DNA of 64,000 nt from AP-15 sp963735445. GTDB lineage: Bacteria > Pseudomonadota > Alphaproteobacteria > ATCC43930 > CGMCC-115725. The notes beneath the pieces are model-generated. The model had not been told where the DNA came from, did no database searches, and saw only the letters and a list, made by a program, of their open reading frames with translations. How positions within the stretch are numbered: position 1 is the stretch's first letter; the number at the start of each line of letters is the position of its first letter. Below are positions 19,447 to 31,100 of the stretch, in pieces. Made by a program: the position numbers and the translations under genes. The stretch covers positions 75,944 through 139,943 of the forward strand of contig CAVTLC010000045.1 of NCBI GenBank assembly GCA_963735445.1. Reading direction: 5' to 3'.

Positions 19447-20787
19447 ATGCGCATAGCGATTATCGGAACGGGTTATGTCGGGTTGGTGTCGGGGGCGTGC
19501 TTTTCCGAATTTGGCGTCGAGGTCGTTTGCGTTGACCAAGACAGCGCGAAAATCGCCCGCCTGCAGCGCGGCGAAATGCCAATCTTTGAGCCCGGGCTCG
19601 AGGCGCTGGTCACAAAGAATGCGGCGGCCGGACGGATCTCGTTTACGACCGACCTGCCGGCCGCGGTAGCCGGCGCAGAAGCGGTCTTTATCGCGGTCGG
19701 CACGCCATCGCGGCGCGGCGACGGTCACGCTGATCTGTCTTTTGTCTATGCCGCGGCCGAGGAAATCGGACAGGCCCTGACCGATTACGCGGTGATTGTA
19801 ACCAAATCGACGGTGCCGGTCGGCACCGGACGCGAGGTCGCCAAGATCTTGCGGCGCACCAGGCCGCAAGGCGGGTTTGATGTCGCCTCAAACCCGGAAT
19901 TTCTCCGCGAGGGCTCGGCGATTGAAGATTTTATGCGGCCGGATCGAGTCGTTATCGGCGCCGACAGCGAACGGGCGCGCGCCATCATGCACGCACTTTA
20001 TCGCCCGCTCTATCTGATCGAAACGCCAATGGTGTTCACCGATATCGAGACGGCGGAGTTGATCAAATACGCCGCCAACGCCTTTCTCGCGACCAAGATC
20101 ACGTTCATCAACGAGATCGCCGATCTCTGCGAAAAGGTCGGCGCCGACGTTCAGGAAGTGGCAAAGGGGATCGGCCTCGATGGGCGCATCGGCCGCAAGT
20201 TTCTGCACGCCGGTCCGGGTTTTGGCGGATCCTGTTTCCCAAAGGATTGCCGAGCATTGGTGCGCACCGCGCGGGAGGCGCAATCGCCGCTGTCGATTAT
20301 CGAGACAGTGGTGCAGGTCAACGACACCCGTAAGGAGCGCATGGCCGACAAGATTATCGCCGCCTGTGGCGGGGATGTCGCCGGCAAGACCTTGGCGGTG
20401 CTGGGGTTGACGTTTAAACCGAACACCGATGACATGCGCGACAGTCCGAGCCTGTCGATCCTGCCGCGCCTGATCACGGCCGGTGCTGCGATCCGTGCTT
20501 TCGACCCGGAGGGGATGGAAGAGGCGAGAAAGCTGCTGCCGGATATTGTTTATTGCGCCGACGCTTACGAGACGATTGCGGGCGCCGACGCGCTCGTGCT
20601 GCTGACCGAATGGAACGCGTTTCGGGCATTGGATCTCAGTCGCGTTGAAAGCCTGCTCGCCACCCCTGTGGTCATCGACCTGCGCAACATCTACAACCCG
20701 CAAGAAATGCTGGCCGCTGGTCTTTCCTACATCAGCATTGGCCGCAGCGCGCATCACGCGGCACCGCAATTGCGGGCATTTGCCTGA
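19447..20787 (+). CDS. ugd: UDP-glucose 6-dehydrogenase
   Basis: A 446-residue enzyme that oxidises UDP-glucose to UDP-glucuronate with two NAD. The N-terminal Rossmann motif is IIGTGYVGLVSGACFSEFG. The catalytic cysteine is Cys263 in FGGSCFPKD, with the conserved Lys in the helix AELIKYAANAFLATKI. The C-terminal UDP-binding domain contains LGLTFKPNTDDMRDSPS. It diverges from galE and is followed after 50 bases by a UDP-glucuronate decarboxylase, so its product is probably used at once for UDP-xylose or incorporated as glucuronate. Confidence 0.97.
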   Translation: MRIAIIGTGYVGLVSGACFSEFGVEVVCVDQDSAKIARLQRGEMPIFEPGLEALVTKNAAAGRISFTTDLPAAVAGAEAVFIAVGTPSRRGDGHADLSFVYAAAEEIGQALTDYAVIVTKSTVPVGTGREVAKILRRTRPQGGFDVASNPEFLREGSAIEDFMRPDRVVIGADSERARAIMHALYRPLYLIETPMVFTDIETAELIKYAANAFLATKITFINEIADLCEKVGADVQEVAKGIGLDGRIGRKFLHAGPGFGGSCFPKDCRALVRTAREAQSPLSIIETVVQVNDTRKERMADKIIAACGGDVAGKTLAVLGLTFKPNTDDMRDSPSLSILPRLITAGAAIRAFDPEGMEEARKLLPDIVYCADAYETIAGADALVLLTEWNAFRALDLSRVESLLATPVVIDLRNIYNPQEMLAAGLSYISIGRSAHHAAPQLRAFA

Positions 20788-20837
20788 CCAGCATATGCTT
20801 GACGGCGTCCGCCCGGTTCTCATGAAAGGCTATTTTA

Positions 20838-21815
20838 ATGAGTAGCGTCGTCGCAAAGCGTGTTCTCGTCACCGGCGGCGCCGGGTTTCTTGGGTCGCAT
20901 TTGTGCGAACGCCTGGTTGCCCAAGGTAACGATGTCCTCTGCATCGATAACTATTTCACCGGCCGCAAAGATAACGTGGCGCGGCTACTCTCCGACCCAC
21001 ATTTCGAAGCGATGCGGCACGACATCACGCATCCGCTTTTTATCGAGGTCGATGAAATCTACAATCTCGCTTGCCCCGCTTCGCCGATTCATTACCAATT
21101 CGACCCGGTACAGACGACAAAGACCAGCGTCATTGGCGCGATCAATATGCTGGGGCTGGCAAAGCGGCTAAAGGCAAAGATTTTTCAGGCTTCGACATCC
21201 GAGGTCTATGGCGACCCGACATCGCATCCGCAACCCGAAAGCTATCGCGGCAATGTCAACCCGATTGGTCCGCGCGCTTGCTACGACGAGGGCAAGCGTT
21301 GCGCCGAAACATTATTTTTCGACTATTATCGCCAGCATAATCTGAAGATTCGAGTGGCCCGAATATTCAATACTTACGGCCCCCGAATGCACCCCAATGA
21401 CGGGCGGGTTGTCTCAAACTTTATCGTGCAGGCGTTGCGCAATGAACCGATCACCCTTTATGGGGACGGCACGCAGACGCGCGCCTTTTGCTATGTCGAC
21501 GATCTGATCAGCGGCTTCCTGGCGCTGATGGCGGCTCCCGATACCGTCACCGGACCTGTCAACCTCGGCAATCCCGTCGAAACCTCCGTCGCGGAACTCG
21601 CCGAATTGATCATCGCGCTGACCGGCTCGCATTCCGAAATTGTTTACCGCCCACTACCGGTCGACGATCCGGTGCAGCGCTGCCCGGACATCACACAGGC
21701 GCAATCGGTGCTTGGTTGGCAACCGCGCACCGCACTCAAAGACGGGCTCACCCGCACGATCGCGTATTTTGATCAACTGCTGACCCGCCATGGGCAGGAC
21801 GCGCCGCTCTCCTGA
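20838..21815 (+). CDS. uxs: UDP-glucuronate decarboxylase (UDP-xylose synthase)
   Basis: A 325-residue extended SDR. The NAD motif is VTGGAGFLGSHLCERL. UXS-specific segments are CIDNYFTGRKDNV, YNLACPASPIHYQ, ASTSEVYGDP and the catalytic YDEGKRCAET, with RIFNTYGPRMHPNDGRVVSNF downstream. It converts UDP-glucuronate to UDP-xylose. Placement directly after ugd matches the pathway order. Some close relatives are annotated simply as NAD-dependent epimerases, but the CPASPIHYQ region favours UXS. Confidence 0.92.
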   Translation: MSSVVAKRVLVTGGAGFLGSHLCERLVAQGNDVLCIDNYFTGRKDNVARLLSDPHFEAMRHDITHPLFIEVDEIYNLACPASPIHYQFDPVQTTKTSVIGAINMLGLAKRLKAKIFQASTSEVYGDPTSHPQPESYRGNVNPIGPRACYDEGKRCAETLFFDYYRQHNLKIRVARIFNTYGPRMHPNDGRVVSNFIVQALRNEPITLYGDGTQTRAFCYVDDLISGFLALMAAPDTVTGPVNLGNPVETSVAELAELIIALTGSHSEIVYRPLPVDDPVQRCPDITQAQSVLGWQPRTALKDGLTRTIAYFDQLLTRHGQDAPLS

Positions 21816-21838
21816 CCTTGCGGCCGGCGCGCCGCCGG

Positions 21839-23713
21839 TCAAATAATCCGGCGCGACCGGAGCTCATCGAGGATTAGACCCGCGGCATCCTCCGGCGTGT
21901 TGCCGAGCGTCGCTAGCCGCAACTCGGGCATCTCCGGCATCTCATAGGGTGAATCGAGACCGGTAAAATGTTCGATACGCCCGGCTTTAGCCCTGGCGTA
22001 GAGGCCCTTGGGGTCGCGCCGAATGCATTCGTCGATCGGCGTATCGATAAAGATCTCGAGAAACGCCGTCGGCTCGATCAGCTCCCGCACCATTTGTCGT
22101 TCGGCGCGAAACGGCGAGATAAACGAGCAGATCACGATCAGCCCGGCTTCGGCCATCAGCTTGGCGACTTCGCCCACCCGGCGAATATTTTCGACCCGGT
22201 CGACATCGGTGAAGCCGAGATCGCGGTTGAGGCCATGTCGGACGTTATCGCCGTCGAGCAGCATCGTGTGGCGCCCGCTGGCGAGCAGCTGCTTTTCGAC
22301 GAGATCGGCAATCGTCGACTTGCCGGCCCCCGACAATCCGGTCAGCCACAACACCGCAGGCGCCTGGCCCTTCAGAGCCGCCCGCTCCTCGCGCCCAACG
22401 GTCAGCGCCTGCCAATGGATGTTGCTGGCGCGACGCAGCCCAAAGCTGATCATCCCCGCGCCGGCGGTCTCGTTGGTCAGCCGGTCGATCAGGATAAAGG
22501 CTCCGGTCTCGCGGTTCTCCGTATAAGGGTCGAAAGCAACCGGAGCCGCGGTCGACAGATTGCAAAACCCGATATCGTTCAGGCCGAGGCTTTTATCGGC
22601 GAGATGCGCCAGCGTATCGACATCGACCCGATGCTTGAGCGCGGTGATCGTCGCCGGCACGGTGCGCGCGCCGATCTTCAACAAATACGAGCGGCCCGGG
22701 ACCATTCGATGCTCGCTCATCCAGATGATGTGAGCGGCGAATTGATCGACGCATTCGGGCGGATCGCGCGGGTCGGCCAGCAGATCGCCGCGCGCGATAT
22801 CGATCTCGTCGGCAAGCGTCAAGGTCACGGCATCGCCAGGGCCGGCCTGATCGAGCTGACCATCGAACGTCACGATTTCGCGGACCCGCGTCGTCCGCCC
22901 CGAGCCGGCGATAAGGATCTGGTCGCCCGGCGCGATCGAACCCGAAACCACGGTTCCGGAAAAACCGCGAAACTCCGCATGCGGCCGGTTGACCCACTGC
23001 ACCGGAAAACGAAAACGCCGGCCGCCATCGTCACGTGCGGTCTCGACCGTCTCTAAATGCTCGAGCAGGGTCGGCCCCTGATACCAGGGCGTTCGATCCG
23101 AGCGATGGGTGACGTTATCGCCTGCCACGGCCGAGAGTGGGATCGCGCACACCTCCAGATCGCCAAGCTGCGCTGTGAATTCTGAGAAATCGGCGACGAT
23201 CTCGGCAAAGCGGCTCTCGTCAAAGCCGACGAGGTCCATTTTGTTTACTGCCAGCACCACATGCCGAATGCCGAGCAGCGAGCAAATAAAGGCGTGCCGC
23301 CGGGTTTGGATGACGACCCCGTTGCGGGCATCGACCAGGATCACGGCAAGATCGCAGGTCGAGGCGCCGGTCGCCATGTTGCGGGTGTATTGCTCGTGAC
23401 CCGGCGTATCGGCGACGACAAAGGAGCGCGCCGGGGTCGCGAAAAAGCGGTACGCGACATCGATCGTTATGCGCTGCTGCCGCTCATCCTCCAGCCCGTC
23501 GAGGAGCAGCGAAAAATCGAGATTGTCTCCGGTTGTTCCAAAGCGTTTTGACTCGCGTTCGAGGGTCTCGAGCTGATCGTCGAAAATCAGCGCGCAGTCG
23601 TGCAGCAAGCGGCCTATCAGGGTCGACTTCCCGTCATCGACCGATCCACAAGTCAGGAACCGCAGTAGGTCGCGATCGCTTCGGTGATGCCTCGCTTCGC
23701 AACCGGCCGCCAT
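21839..23713 (-). CDS. cysNC: Bifunctional sulfate adenylyltransferase subunit 1 / APS kinase
   Basis: A 624-residue fusion. Residues 10-440 are the CysN GTPase: TCGSVDDGKSTLIGRLL, DTPGHEQYTRNM and NKMDL. Residues 450-624 are the APS kinase CysC, with P-loop GLSGAGKSTIADLVE and DGDNVRHGLNRDLGF. CysN couples GTP hydrolysis to APS formation by CysD; CysC phosphorylates APS to PAPS. The start codon shares one base with the cysD stop (TGATG), so the two are translationally coupled. The product serves cysteine synthesis and possibly sulfated surface molecules (NodQ-like). Confidence 0.96.
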   Translation of the reverse strand: MAAGCEARHHRSDRDLLRFLTCGSVDDGKSTLIGRLLHDCALIFDDQLETLERESKRFGTTGDNLDFSLLLDGLEDERQQRITIDVAYRFFATPARSFVVADTPGHEQYTRNMATGASTCDLAVILVDARNGVVIQTRRHAFICSLLGIRHVVLAVNKMDLVGFDESRFAEIVADFSEFTAQLGDLEVCAIPLSAVAGDNVTHRSDRTPWYQGPTLLEHLETVETARDDGGRRFRFPVQWVNRPHAEFRGFSGTVVSGSIAPGDQILIAGSGRTTRVREIVTFDGQLDQAGPGDAVTLTLADEIDIARGDLLADPRDPPECVDQFAAHIIWMSEHRMVPGRSYLLKIGARTVPATITALKHRVDVDTLAHLADKSLGLNDIGFCNLSTAAPVAFDPYTENRETGAFILIDRLTNETAGAGMISFGLRRASNIHWQALTVGREERAALKGQAPAVLWLTGLSGAGKSTIADLVEKQLLASGRHTMLLDGDNVRHGLNRDLGFTDVDRVENIRRVGEVAKLMAEAGLIVICSFISPFRAERQMVRELIEPTAFLEIFIDTPIDECIRRDPKGLYARAKAGRIEHFTGLDSPYEMPEMPELRLATLGNTPEDAAGLILDELRSRRII

Positions 23714-24666
23714 CAGAAATAGCCCTCGCGCTTTTTGCGCTCCATCGCCGCGTCCTCGTCGCTGTCGATCAAGCGACCCTGACGCTCGGAACGCCTGGTA
23801 TCGCGCAGTTCCGCCAGGATCTCGGCCGGTGTCGTGGCAGCCAACTCGATGGCGCCCGTAAGGGGATAGCAGCCGAGGGTGCGAAATCGGACAAGCCGCT
23901 GCTGCGGCGTCTCGCCGTGCTCAAGCGGCAAGCGGTCGTCATCGACCATGATCCAGGCGCCGCCGCGATCGACGACCGGCCGCATCGCCGCAAAATAGAG
24001 CGGCACCACCGGGATCTCCTCCGCGGTGATGTATTCCCAAATGTCGTGTTCGGTCCAATTCGACAGCGGAAAGACGCGCATGGTTTCGCGCTCGCGCAGA
24101 CGGGTATTGTAAAGCCGCCACAATTCCGGGCGCTGGTTGCGTGGATCCCAGCTATGGTTAGCGCCGCGCAGTGAAAATATCCGCTCCTTCGCACGGCTTT
24201 TTTCCTCGTCGCGCCGCGCTCCGCCGAGTGCCGCGTCAAAGCCAAAGCGGTCGAGCGCTTGCTTGAGCGCTTCGGTTTTCATCACCGCGGTATGCAAAGC
24301 CGAGCCCGACGCGATCGGGTTGATCCCGCGGCGCACCCCGTCTTCGTTGGTATGAACGATCAACTCGATTCCGAGCTGGCGCGCGATCGCGTCGCGAAAC
24401 GCGATCATCTCGCGAAACTTCCACAGCGTATCGATATGGAGCAGCGGAAAAGGCGGCTTGCCGGGGAAAAATGCCTTGCGGGCGAGGTGCAGCATTACGC
24501 TGGAATCCTTGCCGATCGAGTACATCATGACCGGATTCCGAAACTCCGCCGCGACCTCGCGGAAGATCCCGATCGACTCGGCCTCAAGCCGACGCAAATG
24601 GGCTGGCAATAGGCGCTGCAATTGCGATGTCTCTGTTGCGGCGGACAACAACACCTTCCCTGGCAA
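23713..24666 (-). CDS. cysD: Sulfate adenylyltransferase subunit 2
   Basis: A 317-residue subunit of ATP sulfurylase. The PP-loop is YSIGKDSSVMLHLARKAF, followed by FPLLHIDTLWKF, ALGGARRDEEKSRAKER and the C-terminal LGCYPLTGAIE. It forms APS from sulfate and ATP with the GTPase CysN. It is the first gene of the cysD-cysNC unit, and its upstream 150 bases separate it from the convergently placed protease-like gene. Confidence 0.96.
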   Translation of the reverse strand: MPGKVLLSAATETSQLQRLLPAHLRRLEAESIGIFREVAAEFRNPVMMYSIGKDSSVMLHLARKAFFPGKPPFPLLHIDTLWKFREMIAFRDAIARQLGIELIVHTNEDGVRRGINPIASGSALHTAVMKTEALKQALDRFGFDAALGGARRDEEKSRAKERIFSLRGANHSWDPRNQRPELWRLYNTRLRERETMRVFPLSNWTEHDIWEYITAEEIPVVPLYFAAMRPVVDRGGAWIMVDDDRLPLEHGETPQQRLVRFRTLGCYPLTGAIELAATTPAEILAELRDTRRSERQGRLIDSDEDAAMERKKREGYF

Positions 24667-24820
24667 TCATTTCTAAGTCGGACAGCAGCGTCCCGTAGAG
24701 ACCGACAGCAGCGCTGTCAATCGCAGGGCGTGCCCCGCGCCAGCACGCCGCACTCATACCCGCAGGTTTTATGCCGGCCACTTGCTAAGGTTGGGTAAAG
24801 CTCAACCTTACGACGGCCGG

Positions 24821-25798
24821 TCAGTGCAATTTGGGACCCTTGAGAAACCGGGTGCGATCAGCCGATTGGATACGCACGGTTATATTCCTGCCGTCGCGCG
24901 CCAGCTGCAGCGGAATTTCGCTGCCGGCCGGGCCGCCAGCCCACACCCGGCGCCAGAAACCGGCAAGGCTGCCGACATTTTCGTCGCCGACGGCGACAAT
25001 CCGATCCCCCGGTTGCAATCCGGCCTCGCTCGCCGGTCCGCGCTCGGCGAGCCCGGCAACGACGATTGCATCCTCGACTTCGGCGGCATAGAGGCCGAGC
25101 CAAGGGCGCACCGGACGATTTGGCCGGCCATAGGTGAGCATGTCGTCGAGGATCGGCGGCAGCAGGTCGATCGGGACGACCATGTTCACATCGCGCCGCA
25201 ATTCTCGCCCACTCGAATGCTGGACGTGCAGCGAGCCGATACCGATCAGCCGGCCATCGGCGGCGATCAGTGCCGCACCGCCCCAAAACGGATGCGCCGG
25301 TGCGGTAAAGATCGCCCGGTCGAGGACATATTCCCAATAGCCGGCAAATTCCTGGCGCGCCACAACCCGCGCCGAGACCGCGTGACGACGCCCGCCTTCC
25401 GCCGCCATAATGGCGCGATCCCCGGCGCCCACCCGCATGCCGATGCCCAATTCGAGCGGCTCGACATTTAATTTGCCGAGCGCCTGGACCAGCCCAAACC
25501 CGGTTTCCTGATCGTAGGCAAGAACGTGTCCGGGCACAGCGCCACCGCCAGCCGATGTCAGCCAAATGGTCTCGGCTTCGGTGACCAGGTAGCCAATCGT
25601 CAGGACGAGGCCGTCGCCGCGGATCAGGACCCCGCTCCCGGCGCGCTCGGTGCCAAGCGTGGCCGCGGTAAAAGCGTCATCCGGAACCGTTGCCCTAAGG
25701 CCGAGCACTGCACCGAGGGCGCGGTCGAGATCAAAGTTGCAGTCGCCGGGCTTTGGCTGGATCTCGCCCGGGATCTCCCATTCTACGTCTTTCGGCAT
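24821..25798 (-). CDS. HtrA-like protein with degenerate protease domain plus PDZ
   Basis: About 325 residues: a trypsin-like S1C fold (roughly 20-215) and a C-terminal PDZ domain (about 225-320, GLAERGPASEAGLQPGDRIVAVG). The scaffold is typical (GSGVLIRGDGLVLTIGYLV, then DLLPPILDDML before PDZ). However, the catalytic His position in LTIGYLV is Tyr, and the GNSGGP serine loop reads HPFWGGAAL, so Ser is lost too. It is therefore probably a non-catalytic chaperone, scaffold or sensor. No signal peptide is visible, so it may be cytoplasmic. ATG 25798 is preferred over GTG 25900, whose extension lacks fold homology. It diverges from groES. Confidence 0.8.
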   Translation of the reverse strand: MPKDVEWEIPGEIQPKPGDCNFDLDRALGAVLGLRATVPDDAFTAATLGTERAGSGVLIRGDGLVLTIGYLVTEAETIWLTSAGGGAVPGHVLAYDQETGFGLVQALGKLNVEPLELGIGMRVGAGDRAIMAAEGGRRHAVSARVVARQEFAGYWEYVLDRAIFTAPAHPFWGGAALIAADGRLIGIGSLHVQHSSGRELRRDVNMVVPIDLLPPILDDMLTYGRPNRPVRPWLGLYAAEVEDAIVVAGLAERGPASEAGLQPGDRIVAVGDENVGSLAGFWRRVWAGGPAGSEIPLQLARDGRNITVRIQSADRTRFLKGPKLH

Positions 25799-25951
25799 TG
25801 CGGCAACTCGTTTGTGGCTTCTGCTGCGATCATAACCCGGAACGGGTGCGGATGGTTCGTATTCTTCTGCGGCACGCTCGCAGCCCGTTGTTTCTGCCAC
25901 TCACTGTCGTTATCCGCCGCTCAAAGTTAAGCAGGCCGATCCCATCGCGGC

Positions 25952-25979
25952 TTGACAACGCCGGGCGCTCCCTTTATGT
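25952..25979 (+). promoter_or_regulatory. Probable sigma-70-type promoter of groESL
   Basis: TTGACA at 25952-25957 and TTATGT at 25974-25979 are separated by 16 bases, immediately ahead of the CIRCE operator, the usual arrangement for HrcA-controlled groESL. Confidence 0.65.
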
Positions 25980-25981
25980 CA

Positions 25982-26008
25982 CCAGCACTCATTGTTTGAG
26001 AGTGCTAA
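25982..26008 (+). promoter_or_regulatory. CIRCE operator (HrcA binding site)
   Basis: CCAGCACTC (25982-25990), a 9-base spacer, then GAGTGCTAA (26000-26008). This matches the CIRCE consensus TTAGCACTC-N9-GAGTGCTAA except for the first two bases. It lies 25 bases before groES and indicates heat-inducible repression by HrcA. Confidence 0.93.
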
Positions 26009-26032
26009 CAATTCAGGGGCCAGGAGGGTTGC

Positions 26033-26320
26033 ATGAAATTTCGTCCGTTGCATGACCGCGTCGTAATTCGGCGCGTCGAGGAGGAAGAAAAGAGCAAAGG
26101 CGGTATCATCATTCCCGACACCGCAAAAGAAAAGCCGATGGAAGGCGAAGTTATCGCTGCCGGTCCCGGTGCGCGCGGCGAGGACGGCACCATTCAACCG
26201 CTCGACGTCAAGGCGGGCGACCGGGTGCTGTTTGGCAAATGGTCCGGCACCGAGGTCAAGCTCGACGGCGAAGAGCTGATCATTATGAAAGAATCCGACA
26301 TCATGGGCGTCCTCGCCTAA
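26033..26320 (+). CDS. groES: Co-chaperonin GroES
   Basis: A 95-residue GroES, the heptameric lid of the GroEL folding chamber. Conserved FRPLHDRVVIRRVEEEEKS, the mobile loop GGIIIPDTAKEKP and the C-terminal KESDIMGVLA are all present. The ribosome site CAGGAGGG precedes the ATG. It is first in the CIRCE-controlled groESL operon, 13 bases before groEL. Confidence 0.98.
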   Translation: MKFRPLHDRVVIRRVEEEEKSKGGIIIPDTAKEKPMEGEVIAAGPGARGEDGTIQPLDVKAGDRVLFGKWSGTEVKLDGEELIIMKESDIMGVLA

Positions 26321-26333
26321 GGAGAATTAAGAA

Positions 26334-27981
<1,648 letters not shown>

Positions 27982-28013
27982 ACGCGCCCATTCGCCAACA
28001 CAAACCACGACAC

Positions 28014-28047
28014 CGCCCGTCCGCGCACCCCGCGGGCGGGCGTTTTT
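28014..28047 (+). terminator. Rho-independent terminator of groESL
   Basis: A 12-bp GC-rich stem, CGCCCGTCCGCG against CGCGGGCGGGCG with one G-T wobble and a five-base loop, followed by TTTTT at 28043-28047. It lies 32 bases after the corrected groEL stop. Confidence 0.9.
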
Positions 28048-28168
28048 GTTTGATAACTGTCCGAGCGCCCGTTCAAGGAAACCGGCCCGCGGCCTTTCTG
28101 CCGCAATCGCCTGTTGTCTTGTTGTGCTCCGCCGATAACGATTACATTTATTAAACAGCGGGGGAGAG

Positions 28169-31100
28169 ATCACGGTCGAAAATCCGACTGAACGGGCTGG
28201 TATTTTTATCTCCTATGCCCGTTCGGACAGTTCGGTGCTGGCCGAAGAGCTTGTGACCGGGATCGAGCTCGCCGGTTTCAACGCTTATCTCGACCGCCGT
28301 GACATCGCCGCCGCCGAAGACTGGGAGGCGCGGCTCGGCGATCTTATCCAAAATGCCGATACGGTTGTCTTCATTCTGTCGCCAGCCGCGGTCAGCTCCG
28401 AACGCTGCGCCTGGGAAGTTGAGCGCGCCGTGGAACTCGGCAAACGGTTGATTCCTGTCCAGGGCAAGTCCGTGCCCGATGCGGACGTGCCGCAGCATTT
28501 GCGCCGCCTCAACTACATTTTTTTTCGCGAGGGCCAGTCCTTCGCCAGGCCGCTCGCCGAATTGGTGACGGCGCTGCGGCAGGATGTCGAATGGATCCGC
28601 GAACACACGCGCCTCAGCCAGGCCGCCGCCCGCTGGCAGGCCAGAACCCGGGCTGGCAGTGCTGCCGACGACCTGCTGCTGCGCGGCAACGATCTGAGCG
28701 AAGCGATAGCCTGGGCTGCCCGGCGGAAGGAGGACGCGCCCGAAATAACCGTGCTGCTTCGATCGTATCTTTCTGCGAGTGAGGCCTATGCGACCTCGCT
28801 TGCCGAGGCGGAGCGGCAGCGGCTCGACGAACGCGCGCGTCTGATCGTCGAGACCGAGACCGCGCAGCGCAATACCAGCCGGATACAACGCCGTTCGTTT
28901 AAAATCCTCTCAGGCTTCCTCCTGCTGGTCACGCTCGGAACAGGCGCGGGGCTGTGGGCGGTGTTCACGGGTTGGCAGAACCTGATGACCAACCGGGCAC
29001 AATTCATCGCTGGTGTGATCGATCAGCAGGCTGACAAGGGGCACTATGTCAACGGCATGCTGGTTGGCCTCGATGCGCTGCCCGACCAGACAATTGCCAG
29101 CGTCGGTGCGCGCGTGATGCCGTTGGAGGTAACGGCCTGGCATGCGCTTGATGGCGCCTGGCGCAAATGGTCCTCGGGGTGGGGTGAGCGCAAGCTTCTC
29201 GCCCACGATGAACCGGTCAAGGCTGTCGCTTTCTCGCCCGACAGCAAGCTTGTTCTGACAGGTTCCGATGATAAGACGGCGCGGCTGTGGGACGCGGCGA
29301 CCGGCAAGCTGGTCGCGACGCTTACCGGCCACGATGGGCCCATCGAAGCTGTCGCGTTCTCGCCCGACAGCAAGCGCGTGCTGACCGGCTCCGCGGACAG
29401 GACGGCACGGCTGTGGGACGCGGCGACCGGGAAGGCGGCCGCAACGTTCGCCGGAGACGACGGTCCCGTCGTCGCTGTCGCTTTCTCGCCCGACGGCAAG
29501 CTCGTGCTGACCTGCTCCTGGACCAAGACGGCACGGCTGTGGGACGCGGCAACCGGCAATCCCGTCGCGACGCTCGCCGGTCACACTGGTTCCGTCGTGG
29601 CTGTCGCGTTCTCGCCCGACGGCAAGCTTGTTCTGACCGGCTCCATGGACAACACGGCGCGGCTGTGGGACGCGGCGACCGGCAAACTGGTCGCGACGCT
29701 CGCGGGCCATGATAACGGCGTCCGGGCTGTCGCGTTCTCGCCCGACGGCAGGCTCGTTCTGACCGGCTCCTTTGACAAGACGGCGCGGCTGTGGGACACG
29801 GCGACCGGCAAGTGGGTATCAACCCTCGCAGGCCACGACGATCGTGTCCGGGCTGTCGCCTTCTCGCCCGACGGCAAGCTCGTTCTGACCGGCTCCGATG
29901 ACAAGACGGCACGGCTATGGGACGCGGCGACCGGCAATCCCGTCGCGACGCTCGCCGGCCACGCTGGCCCCATCGAGGTAGTCGCGTTCTCGCCCGACGG
30001 CAAGCGCGTTCTGACCGGCTCCGAGGACAAGACAGCACTACTGTGGGACGCCGCGACCGGCAAACCGGTTGCGACGCTCGCCGGCCACGATAACGGCGTC
30101 ATGGGAGTCGCCTTCTCGCCCGACGGCAAGCGCGTCGTGACCGGCTCCGAGGACAACACCGCACGGCTGTGGGACACAGCGACCGACAAGCCCGTTGTGA
30201 AGCTCGCCGGCCACAATGGCATCATGCATGCTGTCGCCTTCTCCCCCGACGGCAAACTCGTTCTAACTGGCTCCTGGGACAAAACCGCACGGCTGTGGGA
30301 CGCGGCGAGCGGCAAACCGGTCGCGACGTTCGCGGGCCACGAAGATCGCGTCGTGGCCGTCGCCTTCTCACCCGACGGCAAGCTGGTTGTAACCGGCTCC
30401 TGGGACAAGACCGCACGGCTATGGGACGCGGCGAACGGCAAGCTGGTCGCCACGCTTGCCGGCCACGACGCTTCCGTCTTGGCTGTCGCCTTCTCGCCCG
30501 ACGGCAAGCGCGTTCTGACCGGCTCCGCGGACAAGACGGCACGGCTGTGGGACGCGGCAACCGGCAATCCCGTCGCGACGCTCGCCGGTCACACTGGTTC
30601 CGTCGTGGCTGTCGCGTTCTCGCCCGACGGCAAGCTTGTTCTGACCGGCTCCATGGACAACACAGCGCGGCTGTGGGGTGCGGCGGCCGGCAAACCGATC
30701 AGGACCCTCGCCGGCCAGGACGGCTCCGTCTTCGCTGCCGCCTTCTCGCCCGACGGCAAGCGCGTTGTGACTGGCTCCAGGAGGACAGCACGGCTGTGGG
30801 ATGTGGCGACCGGCAATCCGGTCGCGACGCTCGCCGGCCACGACGCCTACGTCTGGGCTGTCGCCTTCTCGCCCGACGCCAAGCTCGTTCTAACCGGCTC
30901 CTGGGATAACACAGCGCGGCTGTGGGATGCGGCGACCGGCAAGCCGGTCGCGATGCTCAAGGGCCACACGTCCATTGTCTCAGCTGTCGCCTTCTCCCCC
31001 GACGGCAAACTTGTTGTGACCGGCTCCAACGACAAGACCGCGAGGCTCTGGGACACGGCGACCGGCAATCCGGTCGCGACGCTCGCGGGCCACGATGGCT

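Noticed and set aside
29581..30567. Long minus-strand open frame (328 codons) and several similar ones under the WD40 array
   Set aside because: They mirror the 126-bp repeats of the plus-strand gene in GC-rich DNA, have no family features and would need antisense coding through the WD40 region.
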